A stretch of 64,000 nt of DNA from Staphylococcus sp. GSSP0090 (lineage in GTDB: Bacteria; Bacillota; Bacilli; Staphylococcales; Staphylococcaceae). The notes under the pieces are model-generated. The model saw only the letters and a list, made by a program, of their open reading frames with translations. It did not search any database and was not told the DNA's origin. The stretch spans positions 1 to 64,000 of the forward strand of contig NZ_JACBFD010000027.1 in assembly GCF_013391405.1 (NCBI RefSeq), read 5' to 3'. The position numbers and the translations under genes were made by a program. Shown one piece after another: positions 1 to 9,384 of the stretch; position 1 is the stretch's first letter, and each line of letters opens with the position of its first letter.

Positions 1-381
1 TCAACAAAAACTAGGCTACTTATCCCCTATAAAATTCAGAGAATTAGCAGCCTAGAACATAGTGTTTTTATTAAATTCCCTCTTTACGGGTTCAGTACCG
101 CTACAAGTCCTATGCGTTTTTTTATTTGCTGATAGGAGGGTAGGGGAGGTGTAAAACACATATATTGCCAGAGATATTATGGGAAACAGCTTATATTTCT
201 AGAGGTGAGTCTTAATAATTTCTAAAGATTCAGAAATATATTTAACGCTTATTTAAAGGCGTTTTAACACGGGCGTCAGTCTAACCTCACACAAACTTCT
301 GTCTAAAGGTATTGCTTACTTAATCTGGATTGTATTAGAATTAATTTATTATTTTTTTAAGTGTGATGAGAGGGTGGGTGT
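1..381. other. Intergenic region upstream of azlC
   Basis: I see no convincing gene here. In related staphylococci serS precedes azlC, so this is probably the serS-azlC spacer. A short stem (AACGC at 244-248 with GCGTT at 259-263) followed by a few Ts is a weak terminator candidate. I looked for a T-box signature and did not find one. Confidence 0.5.
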
Positions 382-1083
382 ATGGAAAATGCGGCACATG
401 TAACATTTAAACAGGGAGTCAAAGCCTGTATTCCTACTTTGTTGGGATACGCTGGTGTGGGTTTATCATTTGGAATTGTTGCAGTTGCTTCAGGATTTAG
501 CTTGCTAGAAATTATTTTGCTGTGTTTACTCGTTTATGCTGGTGCAGCACAATTTATCATTTGCGCACTTGTTATTGCAGGTACACCAATTTCGGCTATT
601 GTATTAACAGCATTCATTGTCAATTCTAGAATGTTCTTATTAAGTATGACCCTTGCACCAAGCTATAAAGATTATAGTTTATTAAATAGAATTGGGTTGG
701 CAACACTGGTAACAGATGAAACTTTTGGTGTTGCAGTGACACCATATCTAAAAGGTGAAAAAATAAATGATCGATGGTTACATGGTTTAAATATAACGGC
801 GTATGTTTTTTGGACAATTGCATGTATTATCGGTGCAATATTTGGTAACTATATTCATAATCCAGACGCGTTAGGGTTAGACTTTGCAATAACAGCCATG
901 TTTATTTTTTTAGCAGTTTCGCAATTTGAATCAATTAAACGCTCAAAGATTAAAATTTACTTAGTTCTGATTGTATGTGTCATTGTGATGATGCTTGGCT
1001 TAAGTTTATTTATGCCATCGTACCTAGCAATTATTTTAGCTTCTACAATAACAGCGGTGCTTGGGGTGGTGATGGAACGATGA
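382..1083 (+). CDS. azlC: AzlC family branched-chain amino acid exporter large subunit
   Basis: This is a 233-residue integral membrane protein with about five to seven hydrophobic segments. The early motif around GVGLSFGIVAVASGFS and the YAGAAQF segment are typical of AzlC/YgaZ. AzlC pairs with the small protein AzlD to export branched-chain amino acids and their analogues across the plasma membrane. The start follows a GAGAGGGTGGG ribosome-binding stretch. The stop overlaps the azlD start by four bases, which supports co-translation. The azlC-azlD-metX order matches the staphylococcal core region after serS. Substrate range is inferred from the family only. Confidence 0.9.
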   Translation: MENAAHVTFKQGVKACIPTLLGYAGVGLSFGIVAVASGFSLLEIILLCLLVYAGAAQFIICALVIAGTPISAIVLTAFIVNSRMFLLSMTLAPSYKDYSLLNRIGLATLVTDETFGVAVTPYLKGEKINDRWLHGLNITAYVFWTIACIIGAIFGNYIHNPDALGLDFAITAMFIFLAVSQFESIKRSKIKIYLVLIVCVIVMMLGLSLFMPSYLAIILASTITAVLGVVMER

Positions 1084-1409
1084 CGACAACTTTACATATG
1101 CTAACGATAATTATTTTATGCGGCATCGTAACATGGTTGACTCGAATCATACCATTTATGATGATCTCAAAAGTTCATTTGTCTGAACGTGTGATTAAAT
1201 GGCTGTCCTTTATACCTATTACATTGTTTACGGCTTTGATTATTGATGGCGTCTTGGTTCAACAAGATGGTGTAATGGGCTATACAATCAATATGCCATT
1301 TTTGATAACGATGTTACCTACGATTGTCATTGCAATTGTTTCTAGGAGTTTAACGATAACGATTTTGAGTGGTATTATCATTATGGCATTATTGAGATGG
1401 GTTTTTTAA
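1080..1409 (+). CDS. azlD: AzlD family branched-chain amino acid exporter small subunit
   Basis: This small membrane protein of 109 residues has three to four hydrophobic helices and the TRIIPFMM motif near the N-terminus, as expected for AzlD. I chose the ATG at 1080 because it overlaps the azlC stop (ATGA) and gives the usual family length. A longer reading frame beginning at 975 lies inside azlC and is not needed. It should act with AzlC as a two-subunit exporter. The next gene, metX, has its own riboswitch leader, so this operon probably ends here. Confidence 0.88.
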   Translation: MTTTLHMLTIIILCGIVTWLTRIIPFMMISKVHLSERVIKWLSFIPITLFTALIIDGVLVQQDGVMGYTINMPFLITMLPTIVIAIVSRSLTITILSGIIIMALLRWVF

Positions 1410-1522
1410 AGAATATCATTGATGAAACACAGGATATCCGTTAGAATTAGAATAATTAGAAAATTATGATATTTCCGATTTTTAGTCTTTCATATTATTG
1501 TTTTATACAATTAAAATCAAAT

Positions 1523-1618
1523 CTTATTTCGAGAAGCTGAGGGACTTGGCCCAGTGATGCTTCAGCAACCGGCTTGTAAAGTACGGTGCTAAAACCAACG
1601 ATACACTCGAATGATAAG
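1523..1618 (+). promoter_or_regulatory. SAM-I (S-box) riboswitch
   Basis: The conserved S-box core is visible: GAGAAGCTGAGGGACTTGGC, then CCAGTGATGCTTCAGCAACC, then GGTGCTAAAACCAA. The P1 helix forms between CTTAT (1523-1527) and ATAAG (1614-1618). A terminator hairpin follows directly. The element should shut off transcription of metX when S-adenosylmethionine is abundant. Confidence 0.93.
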
Positions 1619-1626
1619 TAAACATA

Positions 1627-1663
1627 ACTTCTTACTTATTTTATATGAGTGAGGAGTTTTTTT
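1627..1663 (+). terminator. Riboswitch-controlled terminator before metX
   Basis: A 13-bp stem with some G-U pairs (ACTTCTTACTTAT with ATGAGTGAGGAGT) is followed by seven Ts. Its position just after the SAM-I aptamer and before the metX ribosome-binding site makes it the expression platform. Confidence 0.85.
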
Positions 1664-1681
1664 ATTAAGTAGGAGGGGACC

Positions 1682-2650
1682 ATGACACATTATACGGTAG
1701 ATACTTTAGAATTAGGGCCTTTTACAACAGAGTCTGGAGAACGTATATCTAATTTGAAATTACGCTATGAACATGTGGGATTGAAAGGACAACCTTTAGT
1801 TGTTGTCTGCCATGCATTGACAGGTAACCATTTAACATATGGGACAAATGAGCAACCAGGTTGGTGGAGAGGTATCATTGATGGCGGTTATATGCCTATC
1901 AATGATTATCAGTTTTTAACTTTTAATGTGATTGGTAGCCCGTATGGTTCAAGTTCGGCGTTAACAGATACTGATTTCCCTCAAACACTTACATTAAGAG
2001 ATATTGTACGCGCGATTGAAAGAGGTATAGAAAGTTTAGGCTTTAAACATATTAATATTCTTATAGGCGGTTCTTTGGGTGGCATGCAAGCAATAGAATT
2101 ATTATATAATCGTAAATTTAAAGTCGATAAAGCAGTGATACTTGCTGCAACCGATAAAACGTCGTCTTACAGTCGTGCGTTTAACGAGATAGCGAGACAG
2201 GCTATTCACTTAGATGAAAAAAATGGTATGAGCATTGCTAGACAACTGGGTTTCTTAACTTATCGCTCATCTAAAAGTTATGACAAGCGTTTTTCACCAG
2301 ATCAAGTTGTCGCTTATCAGAAACACCAAGGTAATAAGTTTATGAATCACTTTGATGCCGCATGTTATTTAACACTGCTGGATGTCTTGGATAGTCATGA
2401 TGTCGATAGAGGACGTGACGATGTTGATGAAGTCTTTCGTAATTTAGATACAAAAGTGATGACAATGGGCTTTACCGATGACTTACTTTATCCCGATGAT
2501 CTCGTTCGTGCTGTAGGCGAGCGCTTTAAATTTCACAAGCACTTTTTCGTTCCTGACAATGTAGGGCATGATGGATTTTTACTTAACTTCAATGATTGGG
2601 CGCCGAATCTATATCATTTTTTAAAAGTTTATAAAATCAAACGCAAATAA
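1682..2650 (+). CDS. metX: Homoserine O-acetyltransferase (alpha/beta hydrolase fold)
   Basis: This 322-residue alpha/beta hydrolase of the MetX family acylates homoserine on the route to methionine in the cytoplasm. The nucleophile elbow GGSLGGMQ places the catalytic serine at residue 131. The C-terminal VGHDGFLL carries the catalytic histidine, and the FTDDLLYP region supplies the acidic residue. The HALTGN segment near residue 40 is typical of the family. The start is preceded by GTAGGAGGGGAC. The SAM-I riboswitch upstream supports a methionine role. Acetyl rather than succinyl donor is inferred from homology to the staphylococcal enzyme. Confidence 0.92.
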   Translation: MTHYTVDTLELGPFTTESGERISNLKLRYEHVGLKGQPLVVVCHALTGNHLTYGTNEQPGWWRGIIDGGYMPINDYQFLTFNVIGSPYGSSSALTDTDFPQTLTLRDIVRAIERGIESLGFKHINILIGGSLGGMQAIELLYNRKFKVDKAVILAATDKTSSYSRAFNEIARQAIHLDEKNGMSIARQLGFLTYRSSKSYDKRFSPDQVVAYQKHQGNKFMNHFDAACYLTLLDVLDSHDVDRGRDDVDEVFRNLDTKVMTMGFTDDLLYPDDLVRAVGERFKFHKHFFVPDNVGHDGFLLNFNDWAPNLYHFLKVYKIKRK

Positions 2651-2931
2651 AACAACGCAATTAATTAAATTTATGGATGTGCCGGTTGTCTTCTTACTTA
2701 CAAAACAGAAGTGGGAAATCGATTGTGTACATCCTATTTTTATGTGTAATATAAAGTGAATTGTTTCCAGTGCATTTGGTAATGATAGCTAACAATGATT
2801 TTTGGAGAATGTAACGAAGTAAGATTTTCTACATAGAACTTCTATATAAAATGGGTTGCCAATAATTGTATAAAAGTTTTAAAGAGGTTAAAATAAAGGG
2901 TATAGTCAAAAATAGTATGGGAGTGGCGAAT

Positions 2932-3843
2932 TTGTTTTCTAAAATATATCCTAAAGCAACTATGCTTAGTATTCTAACGCTAATCGTAGTAGCTTTGGCT
3001 TTACATATATTACCACCGCTTGGTCTGGTATTGAGCGTGTTTGCGACAATTCCTGGCATTATCTTATGGCATAAATCCATTGAATCATTTGGATTGGCTG
3101 CTGTCGTAACGGTTGTATTAACAACTTTACTGGGTAATATATTTGTATTAAGTATCATGGTCCTCGTGCTCATTACGAGTTTCGTTGTTGGCCAATTGTT
3201 AAAAGAAAGAACATCTAAAGAACGTATACTATATATAACGACTACATATATTAGTATGATTTCATTAATTGCATTTATGGGACTGCAAACGTTTGATAAA
3301 ATACCAAGCGCGACAGTTTTAATGAATCCAATCAAAGATCAAATGCATCAGGCTATCTCAGGTGCTTCAGTTGGTAACGAGTATAAACAAATGCTTGAAG
3401 AAGGTTTCCGTCAATTGGCAGTTCAGTTACCAAGTATAGTCATTATTGCAGTTTTTCTACTTATTTTAATCAATTTAATTATTACTTTTCCGATTTTACG
3501 TAAATTCAAAATTGCTACACCAATATTTAAACCATTATATGCTTGGCAGATGAGTCGTTCATTATTATGGATATATATTATCGTCTTGATTTGTGTTATG
3601 TTTGCAAGCCAAGCTGGTACTTTCCAAAGTATCGTTTTAAACTTTGAAATTGTGTTATCATTATGTATGTATATTCAGGGGTTAAGTGTTATTCACTTTT
3701 TCGGAAAGGCAAAATCAATGCCACTCGCACTTACCGTGTTACTGATGGTTATAGGGACAATTTTAATGCCATTAACACATATTGTAAGTCTCCTGGGTGT
3801 GATCGATTTATGTTTTAATTTAAAAAGTATCATTAAAAAATGA
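2932..3843 (+). CDS. DUF2232 (YybS-like) membrane protein
   Basis: This protein of about 303 residues has eight or so hydrophobic segments and belongs to the DUF2232/YybS family found upstream of gdpP in staphylococci and bacilli. Its function is unknown. I favour the TTG at 2932 because GGGAGTGG sits five bases upstream and the product then starts FSKIYPKAT. An ATG at 2917 or a TTG at 2866 would lengthen it by 5 or 22 residues but have poorer ribosome-binding sites. It lies 14 bases before gdpP and is probably co-transcribed with it and rplI. Confidence 0.8.
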   Translation: MFSKIYPKATMLSILTLIVVALALHILPPLGLVLSVFATIPGIILWHKSIESFGLAAVVTVVLTTLLGNIFVLSIMVLVLITSFVVGQLLKERTSKERILYITTTYISMISLIAFMGLQTFDKIPSATVLMNPIKDQMHQAISGASVGNEYKQMLEEGFRQLAVQLPSIVIIAVFLLILINLIITFPILRKFKIATPIFKPLYAWQMSRSLLWIYIIVLICVMFASQAGTFQSIVLNFEIVLSLCMYIQGLSVIHFFGKAKSMPLALTVLLMVIGTILMPLTHIVSLLGVIDLCFNLKSIIKK

Positions 3844-3857
3844 TTTGAGGTGGAAGA

Positions 3858-5825
3858 ATGAACCGTCAATCCACTAAAAAAGCGTTGATTTTACCATTTA
3901 TCATTATGACGCTCACGGCAATCGCGCTAGTTGTAGTTTGGTTTGTTTTTAACCAGCTCGTAGCAGGTATAGCGACGATTGTATTAGTGATTATTATCAT
4001 AGGGACAGCATTTATGGTAAGACAATCTTTACAAAAATTAGACAGCTATGTGGACAATTTAAGTGGTCACATTTCTGAAGGTAGTAATATCGCAATTAAA
4101 AACCTACCGATCGGAATGATTATCTTAGATGAAAATGAAAACATAGAGTGGATGAACAGATTTATGTCGGAACGTTTAAATCGTAATGTGATTTCCGACC
4201 CAGTTAACGAAGTATATCCTAATATCTTAAAGCAATTAGAAAAAACACAAGAAATAGAAATTACTGAAAATGAATACCACTATCGTGTGCGCTATTCAGA
4301 AAAAGAACACGTACTTTACTTCTTCGATATTACTGAAGAAGTCTATACAAATGAATTGTATGAATCATCTAAACCGATTATCGCAACGTTATTCTTAGAT
4401 AATTATGATGAAATTACCCAAAATATGAATGATACGCAAAAATCAGAAATTAACTCAATGGTTACGCGTGTCATCAGTAGATGGGCAACGGAACATAATA
4501 TTTACTTTAAACGCTATAGTTCAGATCAATTCGTGGCTTATTTAAATCAAAATATTTTAAATGAAATTGAAGCTACGAACTTTAGTATTTTAAGTCAATT
4601 GCGTGAAAAGAGTGTAGGTTATCGTGCGCAATTAACATTAAGTATTGGTGTAGGTGAAGGTTCTGAAAACCTAATTGATCTTGGTGAACTTTCACAATCC
4701 GGTCTAGATTTAGCACTCGGTCGTGGTGGTGACCAAGTTGCGATTAAACACATGAATGGTAATGTACGTTTCTACGGTGGTAAGACTGACCCGATGGAAA
4801 AACGTACACGTGTAAGAGCACGAGTCATTTCACATGCACTTAAAGATATCTTAATGGAAGGCGACAAAGTCATCATCATGGGACACAAACGTCCCGATTT
4901 AGACGCAATTGGTGCAGCGATTGGTGTATCACGCTTTGCGATGATGAATAATCTAGATGCGTATATCGTTTTAAATGAATCTGATATCGATCCAACATTA
5001 CGTCGCGTCATGGATGCAGTAAATGAAAAGCCAGAACTTAAAGATCGCTTTATTACTTCAGATGAGGCATGGGACATTATGACATCCAAAACAACGCTTG
5101 TCGTTGTAGATACGCATAAACCAGAAATGGTCATCGATGAAAATATTTTAAATAAAGCCAATCGTAAAGTGGTCATTGATCATCATAGACGTGGTGAAAG
5201 TTTCATCTCGAGTCCACTGCTTGTATATATGGAACCTTATGCAAGTTCAACAGCAGAACTCGTTACAGAATTACTCGAATATCAACCAACAGAACAACGT
5301 CTGACACGTTTAGAATCCACAGTTATGTTTGCAGGTATCATTGTAGATACGCGTAACTTTACATTGCGTACCGGCTCTAGAACATTTGATGCAGCAAGTT
5401 ACTTACGTGCCCATGGTGCGGATACAATCTTGACGCAACATTTCTTGAAAGATGACCTTGATACGTATATTAATCGTACTGAATTGATTCAAACAGTGAA
5501 ACTGCAAGATAATGGTGTTGCCATTGCACATGGTTCAGAGGAAAAAATCTATCATCCTGTTACAGTTGCACAAGCTGCCGATGAACTGTTAAGTTTAGAT
5601 GGTGTAGAAGCTTCTTATGTAATTGCAAGACGAGAAGACAATGTCGTGGGTATGTCTGCGCGCTCACTTGGTGCAGTAAATGTTCAATTAACAATGGAAG
5701 CACTTGGTGGTGGTGGTCATTTAACAAATGCAGCCACGCAATTAAAAGATGTGACTGTTGACGAAGCGATTGAAAGATTACAACAAGCGATAACAGAACA
5801 AATGAGTAGGAGTGAAAATGCATGA
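3858..5825 (+). CDS. gdpP: Cyclic-di-AMP phosphodiesterase GdpP
   Basis: This 655-residue membrane-anchored enzyme hydrolyses c-di-AMP to pApA. Two N-terminal membrane helices (about 10-60) are followed by a PAS-like domain (about 75-160), a degenerate GGDEF domain (about 170-305) and a DHH/DHHA1 phosphodiesterase module (about 335-650). The DHH motifs are intact: [11 protein letters not shown] begins at H343, DHH at 441-443, and GGGGH ends at H621. Loss of GdpP is known in S. aureus to raise beta-lactam tolerance, so the intact frame is worth recording. The stop overlaps the rplI start by four bases (ATGA). A GAGGTGGAAG site precedes the ATG. Confidence 0.95.
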   Translation: MNRQSTKKALILPFIIMTLTAIALVVVWFVFNQLVAGIATIVLVIIIIGTAFMVRQSLQKLDSYVDNLSGHISEGSNIAIKNLPIGMIILDENENIEWMNRFMSERLNRNVISDPVNEVYPNILKQLEKTQEIEITENEYHYRVRYSEKEHVLYFFDITEEVYTNELYESSKPIIATLFLDNYDEITQNMNDTQKSEINSMVTRVISRWATEHNIYFKRYSSDQFVAYLNQNILNEIEATNFSILSQLREKSVGYRAQLTLSIGVGEGSENLIDLGELSQSGLDLALGRGGDQVAIKHMNGNVRFYGGKTDPMEKRTRVRARVISHALKDILMEGDKVIIMGHKRPDLDAIGAAIGVSRFAMMNNLDAYIVLNESDIDPTLRRVMDAVNEKPELKDRFITSDEAWDIMTSKTTLVVVDTHKPEMVIDENILNKANRKVVIDHHRRGESFISSPLLVYMEPYASSTAELVTELLEYQPTEQRLTRLESTVMFAGIIVDTRNFTLRTGSRTFDAASYLRAHGADTILTQHFLKDDLDTYINRTELIQTVKLQDNGVAIAHGSEEKIYHPVTVAQAADELLSLDGVEASYVIARREDNVVGMSARSLGAVNVQLTMEALGGGGHLTNAATQLKDVTVDEAIERLQQAITEQMSRSENA

Positions 5826-6268
5826 AAGTAATATTCACACAAGATGTTAAAGGTAAAGGCAAAAAAGGCGAAGTTAAAGACGTACCAGTTGGTTACGCAA
5901 ATAACTTCTTATTGAAGAAAAACATGGCTGTTGAAGCAACGCCAGGTAACTTAAAACAATTAGAACAAAAAAATAAAGCTGCTGAAGCAGAACGTCAACA
6001 AGAAATTGAAGATGCTAAAAAATTAAAAGAACAATTAAGTGAAATTGAAGTCGAAGTATCTGCTAAAACAGGTGAAGGCGGCAAATTATTTGGTTCAGTA
6101 AGTACTAAACAAATCACACAAGCATTGCAACAACAACATGATATTAAGATTGATAAACGTAAAATGGACTTACCAAATGGTATCCATGCATTAGGTTACA
6201 CTAACGTACCAGTTAAATTAGACAAAGAAGTTGAAGGTACAATTCGTGTACACACAGTTGAACAATAA
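5822..6268 (+). CDS. rplI: 50S ribosomal protein L9
   Basis: The 148-residue product begins [19 protein letters not shown] and has the classic L9 layout: an N-terminal rRNA-binding domain with the VGYANNFLL stretch, a long charged connecting helix (about 45-75) and a C-terminal globular domain. L9 sits at the base of the L1 stalk. Its start overlaps the end of gdpP and it lies 30 bases before dnaB, the usual firmicute arrangement. Length and sequence are normal for the family. Confidence 0.97.
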   Translation: MKVIFTQDVKGKGKKGEVKDVPVGYANNFLLKKNMAVEATPGNLKQLEQKNKAAEAERQQEIEDAKKLKEQLSEIEVEVSAKTGEGGKLFGSVSTKQITQALQQQHDIKIDKRKMDLPNGIHALGYTNVPVKLDKEVEGTIRVHTVEQ

Positions 6269-6298
6269 TAACGGATTGAGATATGAGGTGTAAGCGCA

Positions 6299-7708
6299 AT
6301 GGATGGAATGGATGGAATGTACGAACAAAATCAAATGCCACACAGTAATGAGGCTGAACAGTCTGTCTTAGGTGCTATTATCATAGATCCAGAATTAATC
6401 AACACTACTCAGGAAGTATTACTTCCTGAGTCCTTTTATAGAGGTGCACATCAACACATTTTCAGAGCCATGATGAACCTCAATGAAGATAATAAAGATA
6501 TCGATGTCGTTACCATTATGGATCAGTTATCCCAAGAGGGACGGTTGAATGAAGCGGGTGGACCTCAATATCTTGCAGAATTATCAAGTAATGTGCCAAC
6601 AACACGTAATATTCAATATTATACGGAAATTGTGTTTAAACACGCCACAAAGCGTAAATTAATTCAAACCGCAGATAGTATTGCGAATGATGGCTATAAT
6701 GATGAACTGGAACTAGATACGATACTTAACGATGCTGAACGTCGTATATTAGAATTATCATCCACACGTGAAAGTGATGGATTTAAAGACATTCGAGATG
6801 TCTTAGGCGATGTTTATGAAAATGCAGAATTACTAGATCAGAACAGTGGTCAAACACCAGGTATACCAACAGGTTACCGTGATTTAGACCAAATGACAGC
6901 TGGTTTTAACCGCAACGATTTGATCATTTTAGCGGCACGTCCTTCTGTAGGTAAGACTGCCTTCGCTCTTAATATTGCACAAAAAGTAGCAACGCATGAA
7001 GATCATTTTTCCGTAGGGATCTTTTCTTTAGAGATGGGTGCGGATCAGTTAGCAACACGTATGATTTGTAGCTCAGGCAACGTGGATTCGAACCGCTTAA
7101 GAACTGGTATGATGACGGAAGAAGACTGGAATCGTTTCACAATTGCTGTAGGTAAATTGTCACGTACAAAGATTTTTATTGATGATACGCCGGGTATTCG
7201 TATTACAGATATTCGTTCAAAGTGTCGTCGCTTGAAACAAGAACATGGTTTAGACATGATTGTCATTGACTATTTACAATTAATTTCAGGTAGTGGCTCT
7301 CGATTTTCTGATAATAGACAACAAGAAGTATCAGAAATATCACGTACTTTAAAGGCGATTGCCAGAGAGTTAGAATGCCCTGTGATTGCACTGAGTCAGT
7401 TATCACGTGGTGTAGAACAACGTCAGGATAAACGTCCGATGATGAGCGATATACGTGAGTCAGGTTCTATCGAGCAAGATGCGGATATCGTAGCTTTCTT
7501 ATACCGTGATGATTATTACAATCGTGGCGAAGATGATGAAGACGATGATGATTCAAATTACGAACCACAAACGAATGACGATAATGGTGAAATTGAAATC
7601 ATTATTGCTAAACAACGTAACGGCCCTACAGGTACAGTTAAGTTACACTTTATGAAACAATATAATAAATTTACAGATATAGATTATGCACATGCTGATT
7701 TTGGATAA
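6299..7708 (+). CDS. dnaB: Replicative DNA helicase DnaB (named DnaC in S. aureus)
   Basis: This 469-residue protein is the hexameric helicase that unwinds DNA ahead of the replisome. The N-terminal primase-interacting domain (about 12-110, NEAEQSVLGAII) is followed by a RecA-like ATPase domain. Walker A is RPSVGKTAF with K219, Walker B lies around MIVIDYLQLI, and the SQLSRGVEQR and RESGSIEQDAD motifs are intact. The start codon follows GAGGTG by eight bases. A slightly repetitive N-terminus (MDGMDGM) offers two in-frame internal methionines. An acidic stretch near residue 410 is also present in the S. aureus protein. A strong terminator ends the transcript. Confidence 0.96.
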   Translation: MDGMDGMYEQNQMPHSNEAEQSVLGAIIIDPELINTTQEVLLPESFYRGAHQHIFRAMMNLNEDNKDIDVVTIMDQLSQEGRLNEAGGPQYLAELSSNVPTTRNIQYYTEIVFKHATKRKLIQTADSIANDGYNDELELDTILNDAERRILELSSTRESDGFKDIRDVLGDVYENAELLDQNSGQTPGIPTGYRDLDQMTAGFNRNDLIILAARPSVGKTAFALNIAQKVATHEDHFSVGIFSLEMGADQLATRMICSSGNVDSNRLRTGMMTEEDWNRFTIAVGKLSRTKIFIDDTPGIRITDIRSKCRRLKQEHGLDMIVIDYLQLISGSGSRFSDNRQQEVSEISRTLKAIARELECPVIALSQLSRGVEQRQDKRPMMSDIRESGSIEQDADIVAFLYRDDYYNRGEDDEDDDDSNYEPQTNDDNGEIEIIIAKQRNGPTGTVKLHFMKQYNKFTDIDYAHADFG

Positions 7709-7735
7709 GATAAAAAAATAATTTCCTTGCTAATT

Positions 7736-7777
7736 ACCGTACAATAATACGTTTATGTATTTAATTGTACGGTTTTT
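7736..7777 (+). terminator. Terminator after dnaB
   Basis: A perfect 10-bp inverted repeat (ACCGTACAAT and ATTGTACGGT) with an AT-rich loop is followed by a run of Ts. It ends the gdpP-rplI-dnaB transcript. Confidence 0.88.
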
Positions 7778-7920
7778 GTTTGTGTTTGTTGCAGTGCATT
7801 CGTAATAAGTATGTGTCCTAATTAATGTGGATAATGGTTTTAAGCATTGGTATAACTGGTTTTAATCAGTGTCTATTTCTACTAGAAATATTATCAAATT
7901 TTTAAAAATATAATAAAATC

Positions 7921-7933
7921 AATGTTCGATTTT
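7921..7933 (-). promoter_or_regulatory. Candidate PurR box upstream of purA
   Basis: Read on the minus strand the site is AAAATCGAACATT, which matches the PurBox consensus AWWWCCGAACWWT at 12 of 13 positions. It abuts the purA -35 element. PurR controls purine genes in firmicutes. I did not find a clear second box, which PurR operators usually have. Confidence 0.55.
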
Positions 7934-7937
7934 TGGT

Positions 7938-7966
7938 TTGCAATATGGTTTGTGTATTGGTAAAAT
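7938..7966 (+). promoter_or_regulatory. Predicted sigma-A promoter of purA
   Basis: A -35 element TTGCAA and a -10 element TAAAAT are separated by 17 bases. They lie about 40 bases before the purA start and directly after the candidate PurR box. Confidence 0.65.
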
Positions 7967-8003
7967 ACGTAATGGTTAATCGAGAAAACTTGGAGGTGCT
8001 CAC

Positions 8004-9287
8004 ATGTCATCAATAGTAGTCGTTGGGACACAATGGGGAGACGAAGGTAAAGGTAAAATCACAGATTTCTTAGCAGAACAAGCAGATGTTATTGCACGTT
8101 TTTCAGGCGGTAATAATGCAGGCCACACAATTAAATTTGGTGGAGAAACGTATAAATTACACTTAGTACCATCTGGTATTTTCTATAAAGAAAAATTAGC
8201 AGTCATTGGTAACGGTGTCGTTGTCGATCCAGTAGCACTATTAAAAGAATTAGATGCGTTAAACGAGAGAGGTATTTCAACTGACAATTTACGCATTTCA
8301 AATCGTGCGCAAGTTATTTTACCTTATCACATTAAACAAGATGAATATGAAGAAGAACGTCGCGGAGATAATAAAATCGGTACAACGAAAAAAGGTATCG
8401 GTCCAGCTTATGTAGATAAAGCTCAACGTATTGGTATCCGTGTCGCAGACTTATTAGATAAAGAAACATTTGAAAAATTATTAAAAGATAATATTGAATA
8501 TAAAGGCGCATACTTCCAAGGCATGTTTGGAAAAGCGTGTCCAACATTTGATGAAATTTTTGAAACTTATTACGCTGCAGGTCAACGTTTAGCACCATTC
8601 GTGACAGACACTGCAAAAGTTTTAGATGATGCCTTTGTAGCAGACGAAAAAGTATTATTCGAAGGTGCACAAGGTGTGATGTTAGATATCGATCATGGTA
8701 CATATCCATTCGTTACATCAAGTAACCCAGTTGCAGGTAACGTGACTGTCGGTGGCGGTGTAGGTCCAACATTCGTATCTAAAGTTATCGGTGTGTGTAA
8801 AGCCTATACATCACGTGTTGGCGATGGTCCATTCCCAACTGAATTATTCGATGATGATGGTCACCACATTCGTGAAGTAGGCCGTGAATACGGTACAACA
8901 ACAGGTCGTCCACGTCGTGTAGGTTGGTTCGACTCAGTTGTATTACGTCATTCTCGTCGTGCAAGTGGTATTACAGATTTATCTATTAACTCAATTGATG
9001 TATTAACAGGTCTTAAAGAAGTTAAAATCTGTACTGCATATGAGTTAGATGGTAAAGAAATTACAGAATATCCAGCGAACTTGAAAGACTTACAACGTTG
9101 TAAGCCAATCTTTGAAACATTACCAGGTTGGACAGAAGATGTGACAGGTTGTCGTTCATTAGAAGAATTACCTAATAATGCACGTAGATATTTAGAACGT
9201 ATTTCTGAATTATGTAACGTGAAGATTTCAATCTTCTCAGTAGGTCCAGACCGTAACCAAACAAACCTATTAAAATCATTATGGTAA
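8004..9287 (+). CDS. purA: Adenylosuccinate synthetase
   Basis: This 427-residue GTP-dependent enzyme converts IMP and aspartate to adenylosuccinate, the first committed step to AMP. The N-terminus [17 protein letters not shown] contains the IMP/GTP loop with the catalytic Asp. [37 protein letters not shown] and the C-terminal SVGPDRNQT nucleotide-binding region are all intact. GGAGGTG lies eight bases before the start. The gene has its own promoter with a PurR-like box upstream and a bidirectional terminator downstream, so it is probably monocistronic. Confidence 0.97.
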   Translation: MSSIVVVGTQWGDEGKGKITDFLAEQADVIARFSGGNNAGHTIKFGGETYKLHLVPSGIFYKEKLAVIGNGVVVDPVALLKELDALNERGISTDNLRISNRAQVILPYHIKQDEYEEERRGDNKIGTTKKGIGPAYVDKAQRIGIRVADLLDKETFEKLLKDNIEYKGAYFQGMFGKACPTFDEIFETYYAAGQRLAPFVTDTAKVLDDAFVADEKVLFEGAQGVMLDIDHGTYPFVTSSNPVAGNVTVGGGVGPTFVSKVIGVCKAYTSRVGDGPFPTELFDDDGHHIREVGREYGTTTGRPRRVGWFDSVVLRHSRRASGITDLSINSIDVLTGLKEVKICTAYELDGKEITEYPANLKDLQRCKPIFETLPGWTEDVTGCRSLEELPNNARRYLERISELCNVKISIFSVGPDRNQTNLLKSLW

Positions 9288-9307
9288 GTTTTTAAAAAAT
9301 AAATTAG

Positions 9308-9365
9308 AAAAACCTTGTAGAGCCATTCAACAATGCGTTGATGGTAAAGCTACAAGGTTTTTTTG
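9308..9365. terminator. Bidirectional terminator between purA and glycosyltransferase gene
   Basis: An 11-bp perfect stem (AAACCTTGTAG and CTACAAGGTTT) flanks an inner hairpin (CCAT-CAAC with GTTGATGG). Ts follow on the plus strand and As precede it, so it can serve both purA and the convergent minus-strand gene. Confidence 0.85.
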
Positions 9366-9384
9366 TTTATCTATAATCATGGTG

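Noticed and set aside
1..381. T-box leader for azlC
   Set aside because: I could not find the conserved antiterminator motif or a convincing specifier loop. The GGGTGGG near 370 serves as ribosome-binding sequence.
975..1079. Longer azlD reading frame starting at 975
   Set aside because: It lies inside azlC and adds 35 residues foreign to the family. The ATG at 1080 overlaps the azlC stop and gives the normal length.
4772..5176. Long minus-strand open frame inside gdpP
   Set aside because: It is antisense to the conserved DHH domain, has no family resemblance, and its composition mirrors the gdpP codons.
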